Shown: positions 1 to 9,110, numbered from the stretch's first letter. The stretch: 27,360 bases of DNA from CAZDCZ01 sp964504155 (GCA_964504155.1 CAZDCZ010000044.1:1-27360); one strand, 5' to 3'. Numbers and translations: made by a program. The notes: a model not told the origin generated them from the letters alone.

Positions 1-810
1 CCAATTTTCATACTTAGGAAATGCTCCTTGTTTTTGAATATTCGATTTTCTTATTAATGATTTTGAAATTATTTTTCCATTAATATCAATATTTAAAAAT
101 TCTAATAAGGAAATTACGCTTTCTTTTGATAAATTATTAAAATTAAAATCAAAACAATTTTCAGAGTACTTCGATTTAAAATTTTCGATAAATAAATTAG
201 TTTCGTTCCAAAGCCAAGATACTTTTTCTAACTGAGAAAAACTATCCCAATTATTATTTCGATCTTTCGATGTTGGACTTATTCTTTTAATATCATCATA
301 ATTTGCTGATGTATAATAATTTCTCCTTATACCAGATCTAACAAATTCCCCCGGATGACGAAAAAGATGAACAAATTTAGCGTCAGGAAACAATTCAATT
401 AATATTGGAGCAAAAAATGTAATATAATTATTCGTCTCTATATATCTTTTGCCCGTTTTATACGAATATCTTAAAAATTGTTCACGTCCTGCAAAGTATA
501 TTTCTTTCAAAAGATTCAACTCAGACTCAGAAACTCTTTCATTATTAAATACATTATATGCTAATTTGCTTTGAATAGCCAAACTAGGCACAGGGCTATG
601 TAAAACCATTAACGATTTATTATAACTTAATAAATCTGAAAACCATTTTGTTCCACACCTTCCTGTTGAAAGAAAAAACACAGGAGATTTAACATATTTA
701 TTTAATTCCGATCTTAACTCAAAAACTGATATTCGTTTTTTTGATTTTCCATACTTTAGTTGCCAGTAAATATCTTCTAAAGTTATATTTCTAATTTCCT
801 TTATATTCAT
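1..810 (-). CDS. Sulfotransferase family protein (partial, C-terminus beyond left edge)
   Basis: The minus strand is open for 270 codons from an ATG at 808-810 to the window edge. The protein has the two nucleotide-binding elements of PAPS-dependent sulfotransferases. A P-loop-like 5'-phosphosulfate loop lies at about residues 46-58 (FFLSTGRCGTKWF). A 3'-phosphate motif lies at about 146-163 (FVHLFRHPGEFVRSGIRR, with Arg151 and Ser159 in the expected places). The last visible residues (FPKYENW) resemble the usual C-terminal end of this family, so only a few tens of residues are probably missing. The start codon overlaps the stop of the upstream glycosyltransferase (TAATG), so the two are likely translationally coupled. 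The inferred role is to transfer sulfate from PAPS to a glycan or other acceptor made by the neighbouring locus. The acceptor cannot be read from the sequence. No signal peptide is seen, so the enzyme is probably cytosolic. Confidence 0.85.
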   Translation of the reverse strand, partial: MNIKEIRNITLEDIYWQLKYGKSKKRISVFELRSELNKYVKSPVFFLSTGRCGTKWFSDLLSYNKSLMVLHSPVPSLAIQSKLAYNVFNNERVSESELNLLKEIYFAGREQFLRYSYKTGKRYIETNNYITFFAPILIELFPDAKFVHLFRHPGEFVRSGIRRNYYTSANYDDIKRISPTSKDRNNNWDSFSQLEKVSWLWNETNLFIENFKSKYSENCFDFNFNNLSKESVISLLEFLNIDINGKIISKSLIRKSNIQKQGAFPKYENW

Positions 811-2012
811 TACATATTATTTTCTAAATACAAATTAGATAAATCTTTCCCAACAATTTGTGTATTATACTTTTTTTCTACTGCTATTCTTCCGTTCTTT
901 CCCATTTTTTCTCGCAGTTTACTATTATTATATAATTCAACTATTTTATCCGAAAGCTCGTTTACATCATCACTTTTAAATACCAAACCACAGTTTTCGT
1001 CCTGAATAATTTTTGCTTGTGGACGACAATTAGAAACAATTAATGGTCGTTCGAAAAGCATATATTGAAAAATTTTATTTGCCACACCCGATTCATGCTG
1101 ATTGTTTTTAATTATTGGCGACAGACATATATCACTTAAAGTAATGTATGATGGCAATAAACTTATATCTTTCCATGGATAATAAATAATTTTTTCTTTA
1201 ACTTCAGCTTTGTTAATCTTTTCGTAGAAATTGTTTTTTTCTGCCCTATCGACAGGTCCGATTAATAATAATTTTATATTAGTATAAGAATTATTTAGTT
1301 TCTTTATTGCATCAATTACTGTATAAATACCTCTTCGTTCCGATATAGCTCCAAAATAAAAAAGATAAAAATCAGACCCTTTTTCTAAAATATTTTTATC
1401 GATATTATAATTGCTAAATTCTTTTAAATCGGGAACATTTGGATATACAGTAAATTGTTTCTTTTCTAGAAACGAGTATTTTAATAATAAATCGTCTCGA
1501 AATGACTCACTTAAAACAATAATATTTTGAGGATAACTAAGATATTTTTTTTCTATTCTTCTCCATTTCCATGGTCTTACCAAGAATTTCGACGGAAACT
1601 TATACATCCATTTATACGATTGTACAGCAGCAGGATAATTCTCGTGCAAATCGAGTGTAAATTTTACATTACTGTTTTTTGTTGCATAATATGCAGCTTT
1701 CGATAAATACAAATCGTTAACATGTAAACTGTCTATATTATACTCGTTTATAAACTTCTTTATATTTTTTTTCCATAAAAGATTATAAAACTCGAAAGAA
1801 TTATTAAAAGCAAAAAGAATATTTCTTAATTTATGATTAATTTTTATTCTTGATATTTGAAATCCTAAAAAAGTGTCCTTTTCTTGATATTTACCATAAT
1901 TAAAACAAAGTACAAAAACATTAAATCCGCTTTCTACTAATATTTTACATTCATTTATTACTCTAGGGTCACCATACAATTCATTGTCAACAACCACACC
2001 AATATTCTTCAT
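810..2012 (-). CDS. Glycosyltransferase, GT4-like family
   Basis: A 400-residue cytosolic protein with the GT-B layout of family 4 glycosyltransferases. The N-terminal half (about 1-200) begins with VVDNELYGDPRVINECKIL, the usual acceptor-side opening. The C-terminal half (about 210-390) carries the nucleotide-sugar side: a YFGAISERRGIYTVIDAI segment and an E-x7-E-type region around HESGVANKIFQYMLFERPLI. It should transfer a sugar from a nucleotide donor to a growing surface glycan. Donor and acceptor are not predictable. The stop TAA shares one base with the ATG of the downstream sulfotransferase, which suggests one polysaccharide-modifying operon running off the left edge. The ATG is at 2010-2012, with a good -7 promoter box about 20 nt upstream and no Shine-Dalgarno sequence. 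Confidence 0.85.
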   Translation of the reverse strand: MKNIGVVVDNELYGDPRVINECKILVESGFNVFVLCFNYGKYQEKDTFLGFQISRIKINHKLRNILFAFNNSFEFYNLLWKKNIKKFINEYNIDSLHVNDLYLSKAAYYATKNSNVKFTLDLHENYPAAVQSYKWMYKFPSKFLVRPWKWRRIEKKYLSYPQNIIVLSESFRDDLLLKYSFLEKKQFTVYPNVPDLKEFSNYNIDKNILEKGSDFYLFYFGAISERRGIYTVIDAIKKLNNSYTNIKLLLIGPVDRAEKNNFYEKINKAEVKEKIIYYPWKDISLLPSYITLSDICLSPIIKNNQHESGVANKIFQYMLFERPLIVSNCRPQAKIIQDENCGLVFKSDDVNELSDKIVELYNNSKLREKMGKNGRIAVEKKYNTQIVGKDLSNLYLENNM

Positions 2013-2031
2013 TCTCTTTGCTTTTAGAACT

Positions 2032-2039
2032 CAAAAATA
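2032..2039 (-). promoter_or_regulatory. Putative Bacteroidota -7 promoter box for the glycosyltransferase/sulfotransferase operon
   Basis: The minus strand reads TATTTTTG, a perfect TAnnTTTG. This predicts a transcription start around 2025 and a leader of only about 13 nt before the ATG at 2012. No TTTG is seen at the -33 position, so the call rests on the -7 box and its location. Confidence 0.4.
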
Positions 2040-2115
2040 CTAAGAAAAATGGACATATTAATTTAAATAGAATAATTTTAAGAATTCTATAATATTTATA
2101 TTATTTTTAAAATTT

Positions 2116-2123
2116 TAACTTTG
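2116..2123 (+). promoter_or_regulatory. Putative Bacteroidota -7 promoter box for the YfhO-type gene
   Basis: TAACTTTG matches TAnnTTTG perfectly and lies 32 nt upstream of the ATG at 2155. The -33 region is AT-rich without a clear TTTG. It is arranged divergently with the box at 2032-2039. Confidence 0.4.
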
Positions 2124-2154
2124 CAATAAATACAACTTATAAAGTTTAATTACC

Positions 2155-4596
2155 ATGAATAATCAATCAATTAGAAAATTATTTCCTTTCATTATAGCAA
2201 TTATTACATTTATCCTTATTTCGTATGCATATTTCTTTCCCTTATTAGAAGGGAAAGTTATTCAACAAGGCGACAAGACAACCTTTTTGGGAATGTCGAA
2301 AGAAGTTCGCGATTTTAGAGATAATACAGGCGAAGAAGCACTCTGGACCAACAGCATGTTTGGTGGCATGCCTGCTTATTTAATTTCGGTAAAATACTCA
2401 TCGAATCTAATAAAAAAATTAGATAGCTTTTTAAAAATTGGTTCTCGTCCGGCAAGTCAGTTATTTCTTTGTTTACTCGGTTTTTATATTGCCTTACTAA
2501 TTTTTAAAGTCGATCCTTGGTTAAGCATTATTGGTGCTATTGCCTTTGCTTTTTCCTCGTATTTCTTTATTATAATTGCCGCAGGACATAACTCAAAAGC
2601 TATTGCTATTGCATATATGGCTCCAATAATTGCAGGTGTTTATCTTGCCTATAAACGAAAAATTTTACTTGGAGCAGCTATTACTGCTATTTTTCTTGCA
2701 TTGCAGCTCCTTGCAAATCACTTACAAATAACTTATTACACTTTAATAATAATCTTAATATATGGTATTTACGAACTCTATTATACCATAAAAGAAAAAA
2801 CATATAACAAATTTATTAAAGCATCGGCAATATTAATAGTTGCTGTTATTTTAGCTGTTGCAAGTAATTTTAGCAGCATTTGGACAACCTACGAATACGG
2901 AAAATATTCTACTCGAGGAAAATCGGAATTAACTCATGATGCCGAAAACAAAACATCAGGTTTAGATAAAGACTATGCTACAGCTTGGAGTTATGGTATC
3001 GACGAAACACTAACCTTGCTTATTCCGAATTTTAAAGGTGGAGCTTCCGGAGGTGCATTAAGTACAAAATCGGCAACATACAAGTTCTTTAAGCAAATGC
3101 AAGGAGCACGTTATGCAAAACAAGTTATTAAACAATTACCCTTGTATTGGGGAAGTCAACCTTTTACATCGGGACCGGTTTATGCAGGAGCAATAGTAAT
3201 TTTCCTTTTTGTGTTAGGAATTTTTATTGTCGACAGAAAAATAAAATGGTGGTTATTAACAGCAACGGTATTATCTATTTTGTTGGCATGGGGACATAAT
3301 TTAAATTGGTTTACAAATTTCTTTATGGAATATGTTCCGGGGTATAATAAATTCCGAACTGTTTCTATGACCCTTGTTATAGCAGAGTTTACAATTCCAC
3401 TATTAGCATTTTTAGCCTTACGTGATATTTTCTCGGGAAATATTGAAAAGAACGAACTAATAAAAACTATTAAAAATTCTTTTTATATAACAGGAGGACT
3501 AGCATTATTCTTTGCAATATTCCCGGGTTTATTCTTCAACTTTACTGCCGAATCGGACCAACAATATATTGCACAAGGAGCACAAGGTTTTGTCGATGCT
3601 CTTCGCGAAGATCGACAAAGCATATTACAAGCAGATGCCATTCGTTCTTTTATTTTTATAGCTCTTTCGTTTGTTGTTCTTTATGCCTTTCTTTCGAAAA
3701 AACTATCAAGAAATATTACAATGCTTGCCTTATTTGCATTAATAACAACCGATATGTGGTCGGTAAATAAACGGTATTTGAATAACGATTATTTTATCAG
3801 TAAAAGAGAAGCAAAAACTCCTTTTCAAGCTACTCAAGCAAATAAATTAATACTTCAGGATACAGATCCCGATTTTAGAGTATTGAATTTATCTGTTAAT
3901 ACCTTTAACGATGCCAGCACTTCGTATTTCCACAAATCGATTGGAGGATACCATGGTGCGAAAATGAAACGCTATCAAGAAATTATCGACTTTCATATTA
4001 GCAAAAATAATATGGATGTGCTTAATATGTTAAACACTAAATATTTTATTATCCCCGACAGAAGCAGAAAAGGACCGGCTCAAGTACAAAGAAACCCTTA
4101 TGCCTTAGGCAATGCATGGTTTGTAAAAAATTACAGATTAGTAGATAATGCCGATGCTGAAATAGAAGCATTATACGATTTCGATCCGAAAACAGAAGCA
4201 ATAGTCGATAAACGATTCGAGAAATTATTAATCTCAGAATCGATTAACTACGATAGCACAGCAAGTATTATATTAAAAGATTACAAACCAAATAAGCTGA
4301 TTTATAATTCATGGTCGCAAACAGATCAACTGGCAGTTTTCTCCGAAATATATTATCCTAAAGGATGGGAAGTATATATCGACAAAAAACCTGCTAAATA
4401 TTTAAGAGCGAATTACATTTTAAGAGCAATGATTATCCCGAAAGGAAATCATGAAATAGAATGGGAATTTAAACCCAAATCGTATCTTATTGGCAATAAA
4501 ATTTCTTTGGCATCGTCGAGTCTGCTATTATTGTTATTCTTTGGAATTATATTTTACGAGATAAAATTATATTACAAAAAGGAAACTCAAGAATAA
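2155..4596 (+). CDS. YfhO-type multi-spanning membrane protein
   Basis: An 813-residue integral membrane protein of the bacterial YfhO family, whose members resemble polyprenyl-phosphate-sugar (GT-C type) glycosyltransferases. About a dozen hydrophobic segments fill residues 12-530. An early loop with KEVRDFRDNTGEEALWTNSMFGGMPAYL, at about 50-80, is typical of Bacteroidota members and holds the acidic residues expected near the active site of GT-C enzymes. A soluble region follows at about 545-765 and a last membrane segment near 775-800. The inferred function is glycosylation of an envelope polymer or protein using a lipid-linked sugar. In Firmicutes a YfhO relative glycosylates lipoteichoic acid, which is absent here, so the substrate is open. 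It is divergent from the glycosyltransferase at the left edge and stands 78 nt ahead of ftsX. Confidence 0.85.
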   Translation: MNNQSIRKLFPFIIAIITFILISYAYFFPLLEGKVIQQGDKTTFLGMSKEVRDFRDNTGEEALWTNSMFGGMPAYLISVKYSSNLIKKLDSFLKIGSRPASQLFLCLLGFYIALLIFKVDPWLSIIGAIAFAFSSYFFIIIAAGHNSKAIAIAYMAPIIAGVYLAYKRKILLGAAITAIFLALQLLANHLQITYYTLIIILIYGIYELYYTIKEKTYNKFIKASAILIVAVILAVASNFSSIWTTYEYGKYSTRGKSELTHDAENKTSGLDKDYATAWSYGIDETLTLLIPNFKGGASGGALSTKSATYKFFKQMQGARYAKQVIKQLPLYWGSQPFTSGPVYAGAIVIFLFVLGIFIVDRKIKWWLLTATVLSILLAWGHNLNWFTNFFMEYVPGYNKFRTVSMTLVIAEFTIPLLAFLALRDIFSGNIEKNELIKTIKNSFYITGGLALFFAIFPGLFFNFTAESDQQYIAQGAQGFVDALREDRQSILQADAIRSFIFIALSFVVLYAFLSKKLSRNITMLALFALITTDMWSVNKRYLNNDYFISKREAKTPFQATQANKLILQDTDPDFRVLNLSVNTFNDASTSYFHKSIGGYHGAKMKRYQEIIDFHISKNNMDVLNMLNTKYFIIPDRSRKGPAQVQRNPYALGNAWFVKNYRLVDNADAEIEALYDFDPKTEAIVDKRFEKLLISESINYDSTASIILKDYKPNKLIYNSWSQTDQLAVFSEIYYPKGWEVYIDKKPAKYLRANYILRAMIIPKGNHEIEWEFKPKSYLIGNKISLASSSLLLLLFFGIIFYEIKLYYKKETQE

Positions 4597-4619
4597 TAAT
4601 TATAAAAATTTATTATTTG

Positions 4620-4627
4620 TATCTTAG
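4620..4627 (+). promoter_or_regulatory. Weak -7-like promoter box upstream of ftsX
   Basis: TATCTTAG differs from TAnnTTTG at one base and is followed by GCA, as often seen after this box. It lies 48 nt before the GTG start of ftsX. No convincing -33 element is present, and ftsX could equally be read through from the upstream gene. Confidence 0.25.
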
Positions 4628-4674
4628 CACGGTACAAGAGATAAACAATAACAAATTAGTACAAATAAAATTAA

Positions 4675-5550
4675 GTGAAAAAAGAAACGTCAAATACCAA
4701 GAAACGCTTGCAAAGTTCTTATTTAACTTCAATAATAAGTATTTCGTTGGTACTCTTTATGATAGGACTTTTTGGATTGTTAATTTTAAATGCAAAAAGA
4801 GTATCTGACTATGTAAAAGAGAATATTGGATTTTCGATAATACTAAAAGAGAATATAAAAGAAGTAGATATTATTCGTTTGCAAAAAAATCTTGATGCCT
4901 CATTATATGTAAAATCAACAAAATACATTACAAAAGAAGATGCAGCTAAAGAATTACAAGAAGAGCTTGGTGAAGATTTTATTGATTTTCTTGGCTATAA
5001 TCCACTTCTTGCATCTATAGAAGTTCATTTATATGCCAAATATGCCAATCCCGACAGTATTGCAATTATAGAAAAAGATTTTCAAAGCTTTAATCAGATT
5101 AAAGAAGTATTTTACCAAAAATCACTTGTTAATCTCGTAAACGAAAATATCAAACAAATAGGACTTATTATTCTTATTTTTGGAGGCTTACTTTTACTAA
5201 TTGCAATAACTTTAATAAATAATACTATTAGATTATCGATTTATTCGAAACGTTTTATTATTCATACAATGCAGATAGTAGGTGCTACCAAAGGATTTAT
5301 TCGTAGACCATTTTTATACAGAAGCGTTATACATGGAATTATAGCTACAATTATTTCTACGGGATTATTATCGCTTTTATTATATTATAGTAAAGATGAG
5401 TTTGAAGGAATAATTAATTTTCAAAATATCGAAATTATTGGCATCTTATTTTTGGGCATTTTTATTTTCGGAATTACTTTAAATTGGATATCAACTTATC
5501 TAGCAATTAACAGATATTTGCGAATGGATGTTGATAAATTATATTACTAA
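4675..5550 (+). CDS. ftsX: Cell division protein FtsX-like permease
   Basis: A 291-residue protein with the FtsX layout: a short basic cytoplasmic N-terminus, a first membrane segment at about 17-38, and an extracytoplasmic FtsX_ECD-like domain at about 45-155. The ECD includes VKSTKYITKEDAAKEL and the LGYNPLLASIEVHL segment. Three more membrane segments (about 163-182, 212-236, 250-272) form the C-terminal FtsX permease domain. FtsX works with the ATPase FtsE to switch on peptidoglycan hydrolases during division. No ftsE is in this window, which fits the dispersed arrangement common in Bacteroidota. Translation must begin at GTG (4675), because the next ATG would remove the first membrane segment. 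It is followed after 17 nt by the DUF3098 gene. Confidence 0.9.
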   Translation: MKKETSNTKKRLQSSYLTSIISISLVLFMIGLFGLLILNAKRVSDYVKENIGFSIILKENIKEVDIIRLQKNLDASLYVKSTKYITKEDAAKELQEELGEDFIDFLGYNPLLASIEVHLYAKYANPDSIAIIEKDFQSFNQIKEVFYQKSLVNLVNENIKQIGLIILIFGGLLLLIAITLINNTIRLSIYSKRFIIHTMQIVGATKGFIRRPFLYRSVIHGIIATIISTGLLSLLLYYSKDEFEGIINFQNIEIIGILFLGIFIFGITLNWISTYLAINRYLRMDVDKLYY

Positions 5551-5567
5551 TTATAAATTTATTTTTG

Positions 5568-5831
5568 ATGAGCAAATTAAAAAAAGAAAACACAAAACCG
5601 GAATTTGCCTTAGGCAAAGAGAATTACAAATTAATTGTTATTGGTTTTGCAATTATTATTTTAGGATTTGTATTAATGATAGGAGGAAAAGCTGAAGATC
5701 CTTCACTATTTAATCCTGAAATTTTTAGTTTTCGAAGAATAACTCTAGCACCAATAATTGTACTATTTGGGTTTGCTTTCGAAATTTATGCAATAATGAA
5801 GAAACCAAAAGAAAACAATGATACAGAATAA
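5568..5831 (+). CDS. DUF3098 family small membrane protein
   Basis: An 87-residue protein with two hydrophobic segments (about 20-38 and 58-76), joined by a short loop containing EDPSLFNPEIFSFRRITLAP, which is the recognisable DUF3098 signature. The ATG at 5568 is preferred over the in-frame TTG just before it. The family's function is unknown. It is found in Bacteroidota in exactly this position, between ftsX and uppP, so a link to division or envelope synthesis is a reasonable inference from context only. It is probably cotranscribed with ftsX. Confidence 0.85.
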   Translation: MSKLKKENTKPEFALGKENYKLIVIGFAIIILGFVLMIGGKAEDPSLFNPEIFSFRRITLAPIIVLFGFAFEIYAIMKKPKENNDTE

Positions 5832-5842
5832 TTGTTTTTAGT

Positions 5843-5880
5843 ATATTAAGATTTTTTAAAGTTTTTTAAAATCTTAATAT
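5843..5880. other. AT-rich perfect stem-loop downstream of the DUF3098 gene
   Basis: A perfect 13-bp inverted repeat (5843-5855 and 5868-5880) with a 12-nt loop starts 11 nt after the stop codon. Its stem contains only one G-C pair and it is not followed by a T-run, so a terminator is possible but weak. It marks the gap between the ftsX/DUF3098 pair and uppP. Confidence 0.4.
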
Positions 5881-5983
5881 TAGGAATTATTTATTTAATA
5901 TATTGCTATTTCAAATTTTGCAGCACACTAAATCTCTTTAATATAGCAATTTACTAAGTACAACTTTAATTACACAATTGATT

Positions 5984-5991
5984 TACTTTCG
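5984..5991 (+). promoter_or_regulatory. Weak -7-like promoter box upstream of uppP
   Basis: TACTTTCG differs from TAnnTTTG at one base and lies 33 nt before the ATG of uppP. No -33 element was recognised. The call is mainly positional. Confidence 0.25.
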
Positions 5992-6024
5992 ATTTAAACA
6001 TTCAAATTATATAAAAAATTATAC

Positions 6025-6810
6025 ATGAATTGGATAGACGCTCTTATTCTTGGAATTATTCAAGGATTAACAGAATTTTTGCCGGTTAGTTCTAGTGGAC
6101 ATTTAGAAATTGGGAAACATCTTTTAGGTGTTGAATATACCGAAAATTTGACTTTTACCATTGTTGTTCACGGAGCAACTGTATTAAGTACAATAATTGT
6201 TTTTAGAAAAATAATATTAGAACTTATAAAAGATTTGTTCAAATTTCAATGGAACGACTCAACAAAATATATTGCCAAACTATTTGTATCTATGATTCCT
6301 GTTGGCATTGTTGGAGTATTCTTTAAAGATAATGTTGAACAATTATTTACCGGTAATATACTATTTGTTGGAATAATGCTGTTAATAACAGCTTTAGTAT
6401 TAGGTTTTACATATTATTCGAAAGATAAAGAGAAAAATATTTCATATAAAGACTCGTTTATTATTGGTATTGCACAGGCAATTGCTGTCATTCCCGGAAT
6501 TTCACGGTCGGGAGCAACAATTGCAACAGGATTATATCTTGGAAATAAAAAAGAAAACGTTGCAAAATTCTCATTCTTAATGGTTTTGATTCCGATAATT
6601 GGAGCAAACTTTATTTCTATAATGGATAATTCGAATATGTCATCGGCTTCTATAAATTTTACTCCATTAATAATTGGTTTTTTTGCAGCTTTTATCTCCG
6701 GTTTATTAGCTTGTTCGTTAATGATTCGAATTGTTAAGAACGGAAAATTAATTTATTTTGCAATCTATTGTTTAATAATTGGTGCTGTTGCTGTAATTTC
6801 GTCATTATAA
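6025..6810 (+). CDS. uppP: Undecaprenyl-diphosphatase
   Basis: A 261-residue multi-pass inner membrane protein of the UppP/BacA family. It dephosphorylates undecaprenyl diphosphate to the monophosphate and so recycles the lipid carrier for peptidoglycan and surface glycans. Overproduction of this family gives bacitracin resistance. Both signature regions are intact: EFLPVSSSGH at residues 17-26 (catalytic Glu17, Ser22, His26) and PGISRSGAT at 157-165 (Arg161). The length is normal for the family. The gene sits after ftsX and DUF3098 and before truB and queA, an order common in Bacteroidota. The ATG at 6025 directly precedes the conserved N-terminal helix, so the start is secure. Confidence 0.95.
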   Translation: MNWIDALILGIIQGLTEFLPVSSSGHLEIGKHLLGVEYTENLTFTIVVHGATVLSTIIVFRKIILELIKDLFKFQWNDSTKYIAKLFVSMIPVGIVGVFFKDNVEQLFTGNILFVGIMLLITALVLGFTYYSKDKEKNISYKDSFIIGIAQAIAVIPGISRSGATIATGLYLGNKKENVAKFSFLMVLIPIIGANFISIMDNSNMSSASINFTPLIIGFFAAFISGLLACSLMIRIVKNGKLIYFAIYCLIIGAVAVISSL

Positions 6811-7257
6811 ATATAATTTAAGAAAAATTAAATTAGTCATAAGAATTTATTCATTTTTAACTAATAATCAGAATTCACTTTATTATGTTGGGCTAAAGTC
6901 ATTGATTATGAATGGTTATATATAATTTGTATAATTAGTTTTTAGACTTTACTTTAATTTTTCTAATGACCAATAAACTGAAACTAATAACTTTTTTAAA
7001 CAAAATACATTTTCTATTTCCATATTGCTTATAATATCGGCAATTAATATATTAATTAATCGGCATAAATTATTTAATAATCCTTTTGCAAAATAATATT
7101 ACTAATAAAACATTCATACACTAGCGTTCATAACAATGACATTAATATTATCGCAAAACTAGTTCGGGGCAGACTATGAATGTTCCACGGTAATAGAAAA
7201 ATATATTTTGAATTATAGTTATTTTAAAAAACATAAACTTAAATAGCATTTACACGG
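6811..7257. other. Non-coding 447-bp gap between uppP and truB with inverted repeats
   Basis: No open frame of note is present on either strand. Two inverted-repeat pairs are visible. The first is a perfect 12-nt pair (6821-6832 and 6953-6964) that extends imperfectly inward on both sides and bounds about 145 bp. The second is a perfect 10-nt pair, AACATTCATA at 7109-7118 and TATGAATGTT at 7175-7184. A short GC-richer patch lies at 7160-7192, unlike its surroundings. The first pair could be the ends of a small decayed non-autonomous element. Neither looks like a terminator. A simple spacer cannot be excluded. Confidence 0.4.
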
Positions 7258-7986
7258 ATGAAACTACAAATAAATAATCTCGAAGACTTTTACACCGGTC
7301 AGATTATAGCTATTGACAAACCTTTAACCTGGACATCGTTTGATGTAGTTAAAAAAATAAAAAGTTTAATAGAAAAAAAAATCAGACTATCTTTAGATAT
7401 ACCTAAAATAAAAAGGTTAAAAGTAGGACATGCCGGCACTCTTGACCCTTTAGCCGAAGGACTTGTTGTATTATGTACAGGAAAAGCAACAAAAAAAATT
7501 CTTTCAATTCAATCGTGCGAAAAAGAATATATTGCTTCAATAGGATTAGGAAAAACCACTCCATCATACGATTTAGAAACAGAATATAATGCAGAGTTTC
7601 CAACAGAACATATAACAAAAGAGAAAATTATAGATACTCTTAATTCATTTATCGGAGAACAAGATCAAATTCCCCCCATATATTCTGCAAAAAACATTAA
7701 AGGCAGACGTGCCTACGATTATGCGCGTAAGGGTGAAGAAATAGAAATGAAAGCTAATAAAATAAATATTTCGGAAATAGAACTTTTAGATTATCAATTA
7801 CCAATAATTCAAATTCGGGTTACCTGTGGCAAAGGCACATATATCAGATCGTTAGCATACGATATTGGTAAAAAATTAAACAGTGGAGGGCATCTAACCA
7901 AACTAACTCGCACAAAAATTGGAGAATATTCTATAAATAATTCGTATAAAATTGGAGATTTTGAGAAATTTTTAGGAACTTTGTAA
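7258..7986 (+). CDS. truB: tRNA pseudouridine(55) synthase TruB
   Basis: A 242-residue cytosolic enzyme that converts U55 to pseudouridine in the T-loop of tRNAs. The catalytic motif GHAGTLDPLAEG is present, with the catalytic Asp at residue 63. The KPLTWTSFDVVKKIK opening, the PPIYSAKNIKGRRAYDYAR block (about 139-157) and the VTCGKGTYIRSLAYDIG block (about 184-200) also match the family. It is shorter at the C-terminus than the E. coli protein and lacks an obvious PUA domain, as is usual for Bacteroidota. It is followed after 59 nt by queA, so two tRNA-modifying enzymes sit together. Confidence 0.95.
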   Translation: MKLQINNLEDFYTGQIIAIDKPLTWTSFDVVKKIKSLIEKKIRLSLDIPKIKRLKVGHAGTLDPLAEGLVVLCTGKATKKILSIQSCEKEYIASIGLGKTTPSYDLETEYNAEFPTEHITKEKIIDTLNSFIGEQDQIPPIYSAKNIKGRRAYDYARKGEEIEMKANKINISEIELLDYQLPIIQIRVTCGKGTYIRSLAYDIGKKLNSGGHLTKLTRTKIGEYSINNSYKIGDFEKFLGTL

Positions 7987-8045
7987 CTTTTCGCAAATTT
8001 AGACGTATAAGCGAGGCAAATTATTCACAAACTACAATAAATATA

Positions 8046-9095
8046 ATGAAGTTATCTCAATTCAAGTTTAATCTCCCAAAAGAACTAATAGCTCAATTCC
8101 CATCTAAAAACAGAGACGAATCAAGATTAATGATAGTTCATAAAGATACCGGGAAAATTGAACATAAAACTTTTAAAGATGTTGTTAATTACGTTAACAA
8201 TCAGGATGTTATGGTATTTAACAATACAAAAGTTTTTCCTGCCAGACTGTATGGAAATAAAGAAAAAACAGGTGCAAAAATCGAAGTATTTTTATTACGC
8301 GAATTAAATAGCGAACAAAAATTATGGGATGTTCTTGTCGATCCTGCAAGAAAAATTAGAATTGGAAACAAATTATATTTTGGCGAAGACAACTCTCTTG
8401 TTGCAGAAGTTATTGACAATACAACATCGAGAGGCAGAACCCTTCGTTTTCTTTACGATGGACCTCATGAAGAGTTTAAGAACATACTATATAACTTAGG
8501 AGAAACACCATTGCCAAGATTTATTGACAGAGAGATACGACCTGAAGATACAGAAAGATATCAAACAATATATGCTAAACACGAAGGAGCTGTAGCTGCA
8601 CCAACCGCAGGATTACACTTTAGTCGAGAACTAATGAAAAGATTAGAAATACATGGTGTTAATTTTGCCGAAATAACATTACACGTTGGCTTAGGCAACT
8701 TCAGGAGTGTTGATGTTGAAGATCTTACAAAACACAAAATGGATTCTGAAAAAATTCAGATTACCAAAGAAGCTTGTGATATAGTTAACTTAGCTAAAAA
8801 AAATAAAAAAAATATTGTTGCCGTTGGAACTACTGTTCTTCGTACTTTAGAGTCTTCAGTCTCTACTACCAACCATCTTAAACCTTTTGATGGATGGACA
8901 AATAAATTCCTTTTTCCTCCATACGAAATTGCTGTACCAAATATGATGATATCGAATTTTCACCAACCATATTCTACCCTATTAATGATAGTAAGTGCTT
9001 TTGGTGGATACGATTTAATAATGAAAGCATATAAAACCGCTATAAAAGAAAAATATAATTTTGGTACTTATGGCGATGCCATGTTAATTTTATAA
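8046..9095 (+). CDS. queA: S-adenosylmethionine:tRNA ribosyltransferase-isomerase QueA
   Basis: A 349-residue cytosolic enzyme that moves the ribosyl part of S-adenosylmethionine onto preQ1 in tRNA to form epoxyqueuosine, the penultimate step of queuosine synthesis. Family blocks are intact: FNLPKELIAQFP at the start, FNNTKVFPARLYG at 58-70, GAVAAPTAGLHF at 181-192, and the C-terminal NFHQPYSTLLMIVSAFGG block. The length is normal. It is the last gene of the plus-strand block and ends just before a strong terminator. The other queuosine genes are not in the window. Confidence 0.95.
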   Translation: MKLSQFKFNLPKELIAQFPSKNRDESRLMIVHKDTGKIEHKTFKDVVNYVNNQDVMVFNNTKVFPARLYGNKEKTGAKIEVFLLRELNSEQKLWDVLVDPARKIRIGNKLYFGEDNSLVAEVIDNTTSRGRTLRFLYDGPHEEFKNILYNLGETPLPRFIDREIRPEDTERYQTIYAKHEGAVAAPTAGLHFSRELMKRLEIHGVNFAEITLHVGLGNFRSVDVEDLTKHKMDSEKIQITKEACDIVNLAKKNKKNIVAVGTTVLRTLESSVSTTNHLKPFDGWTNKFLFPPYEIAVPNMMISNFHQPYSTLLMIVSAFGGYDLIMKAYKTAIKEKYNFGTYGDAMLIL

Positions 9096-9110
9096 TATCC
9101 TTTACAATAT

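Noticed and set aside
4617..4808. A 63-codon plus-strand frame overlapping the start of ftsX
   Set aside because: It lies in another frame over the clearly coding N-terminus of ftsX and its product resembles no family.
7145..7200. GC-richer patch with TTCGGGGC considered as a tRNA T-arm or phage attachment remnant
   Set aside because: No acceptor, D or anticodon stems can be folded around it, and there is no integrase gene or duplicated tRNA end.
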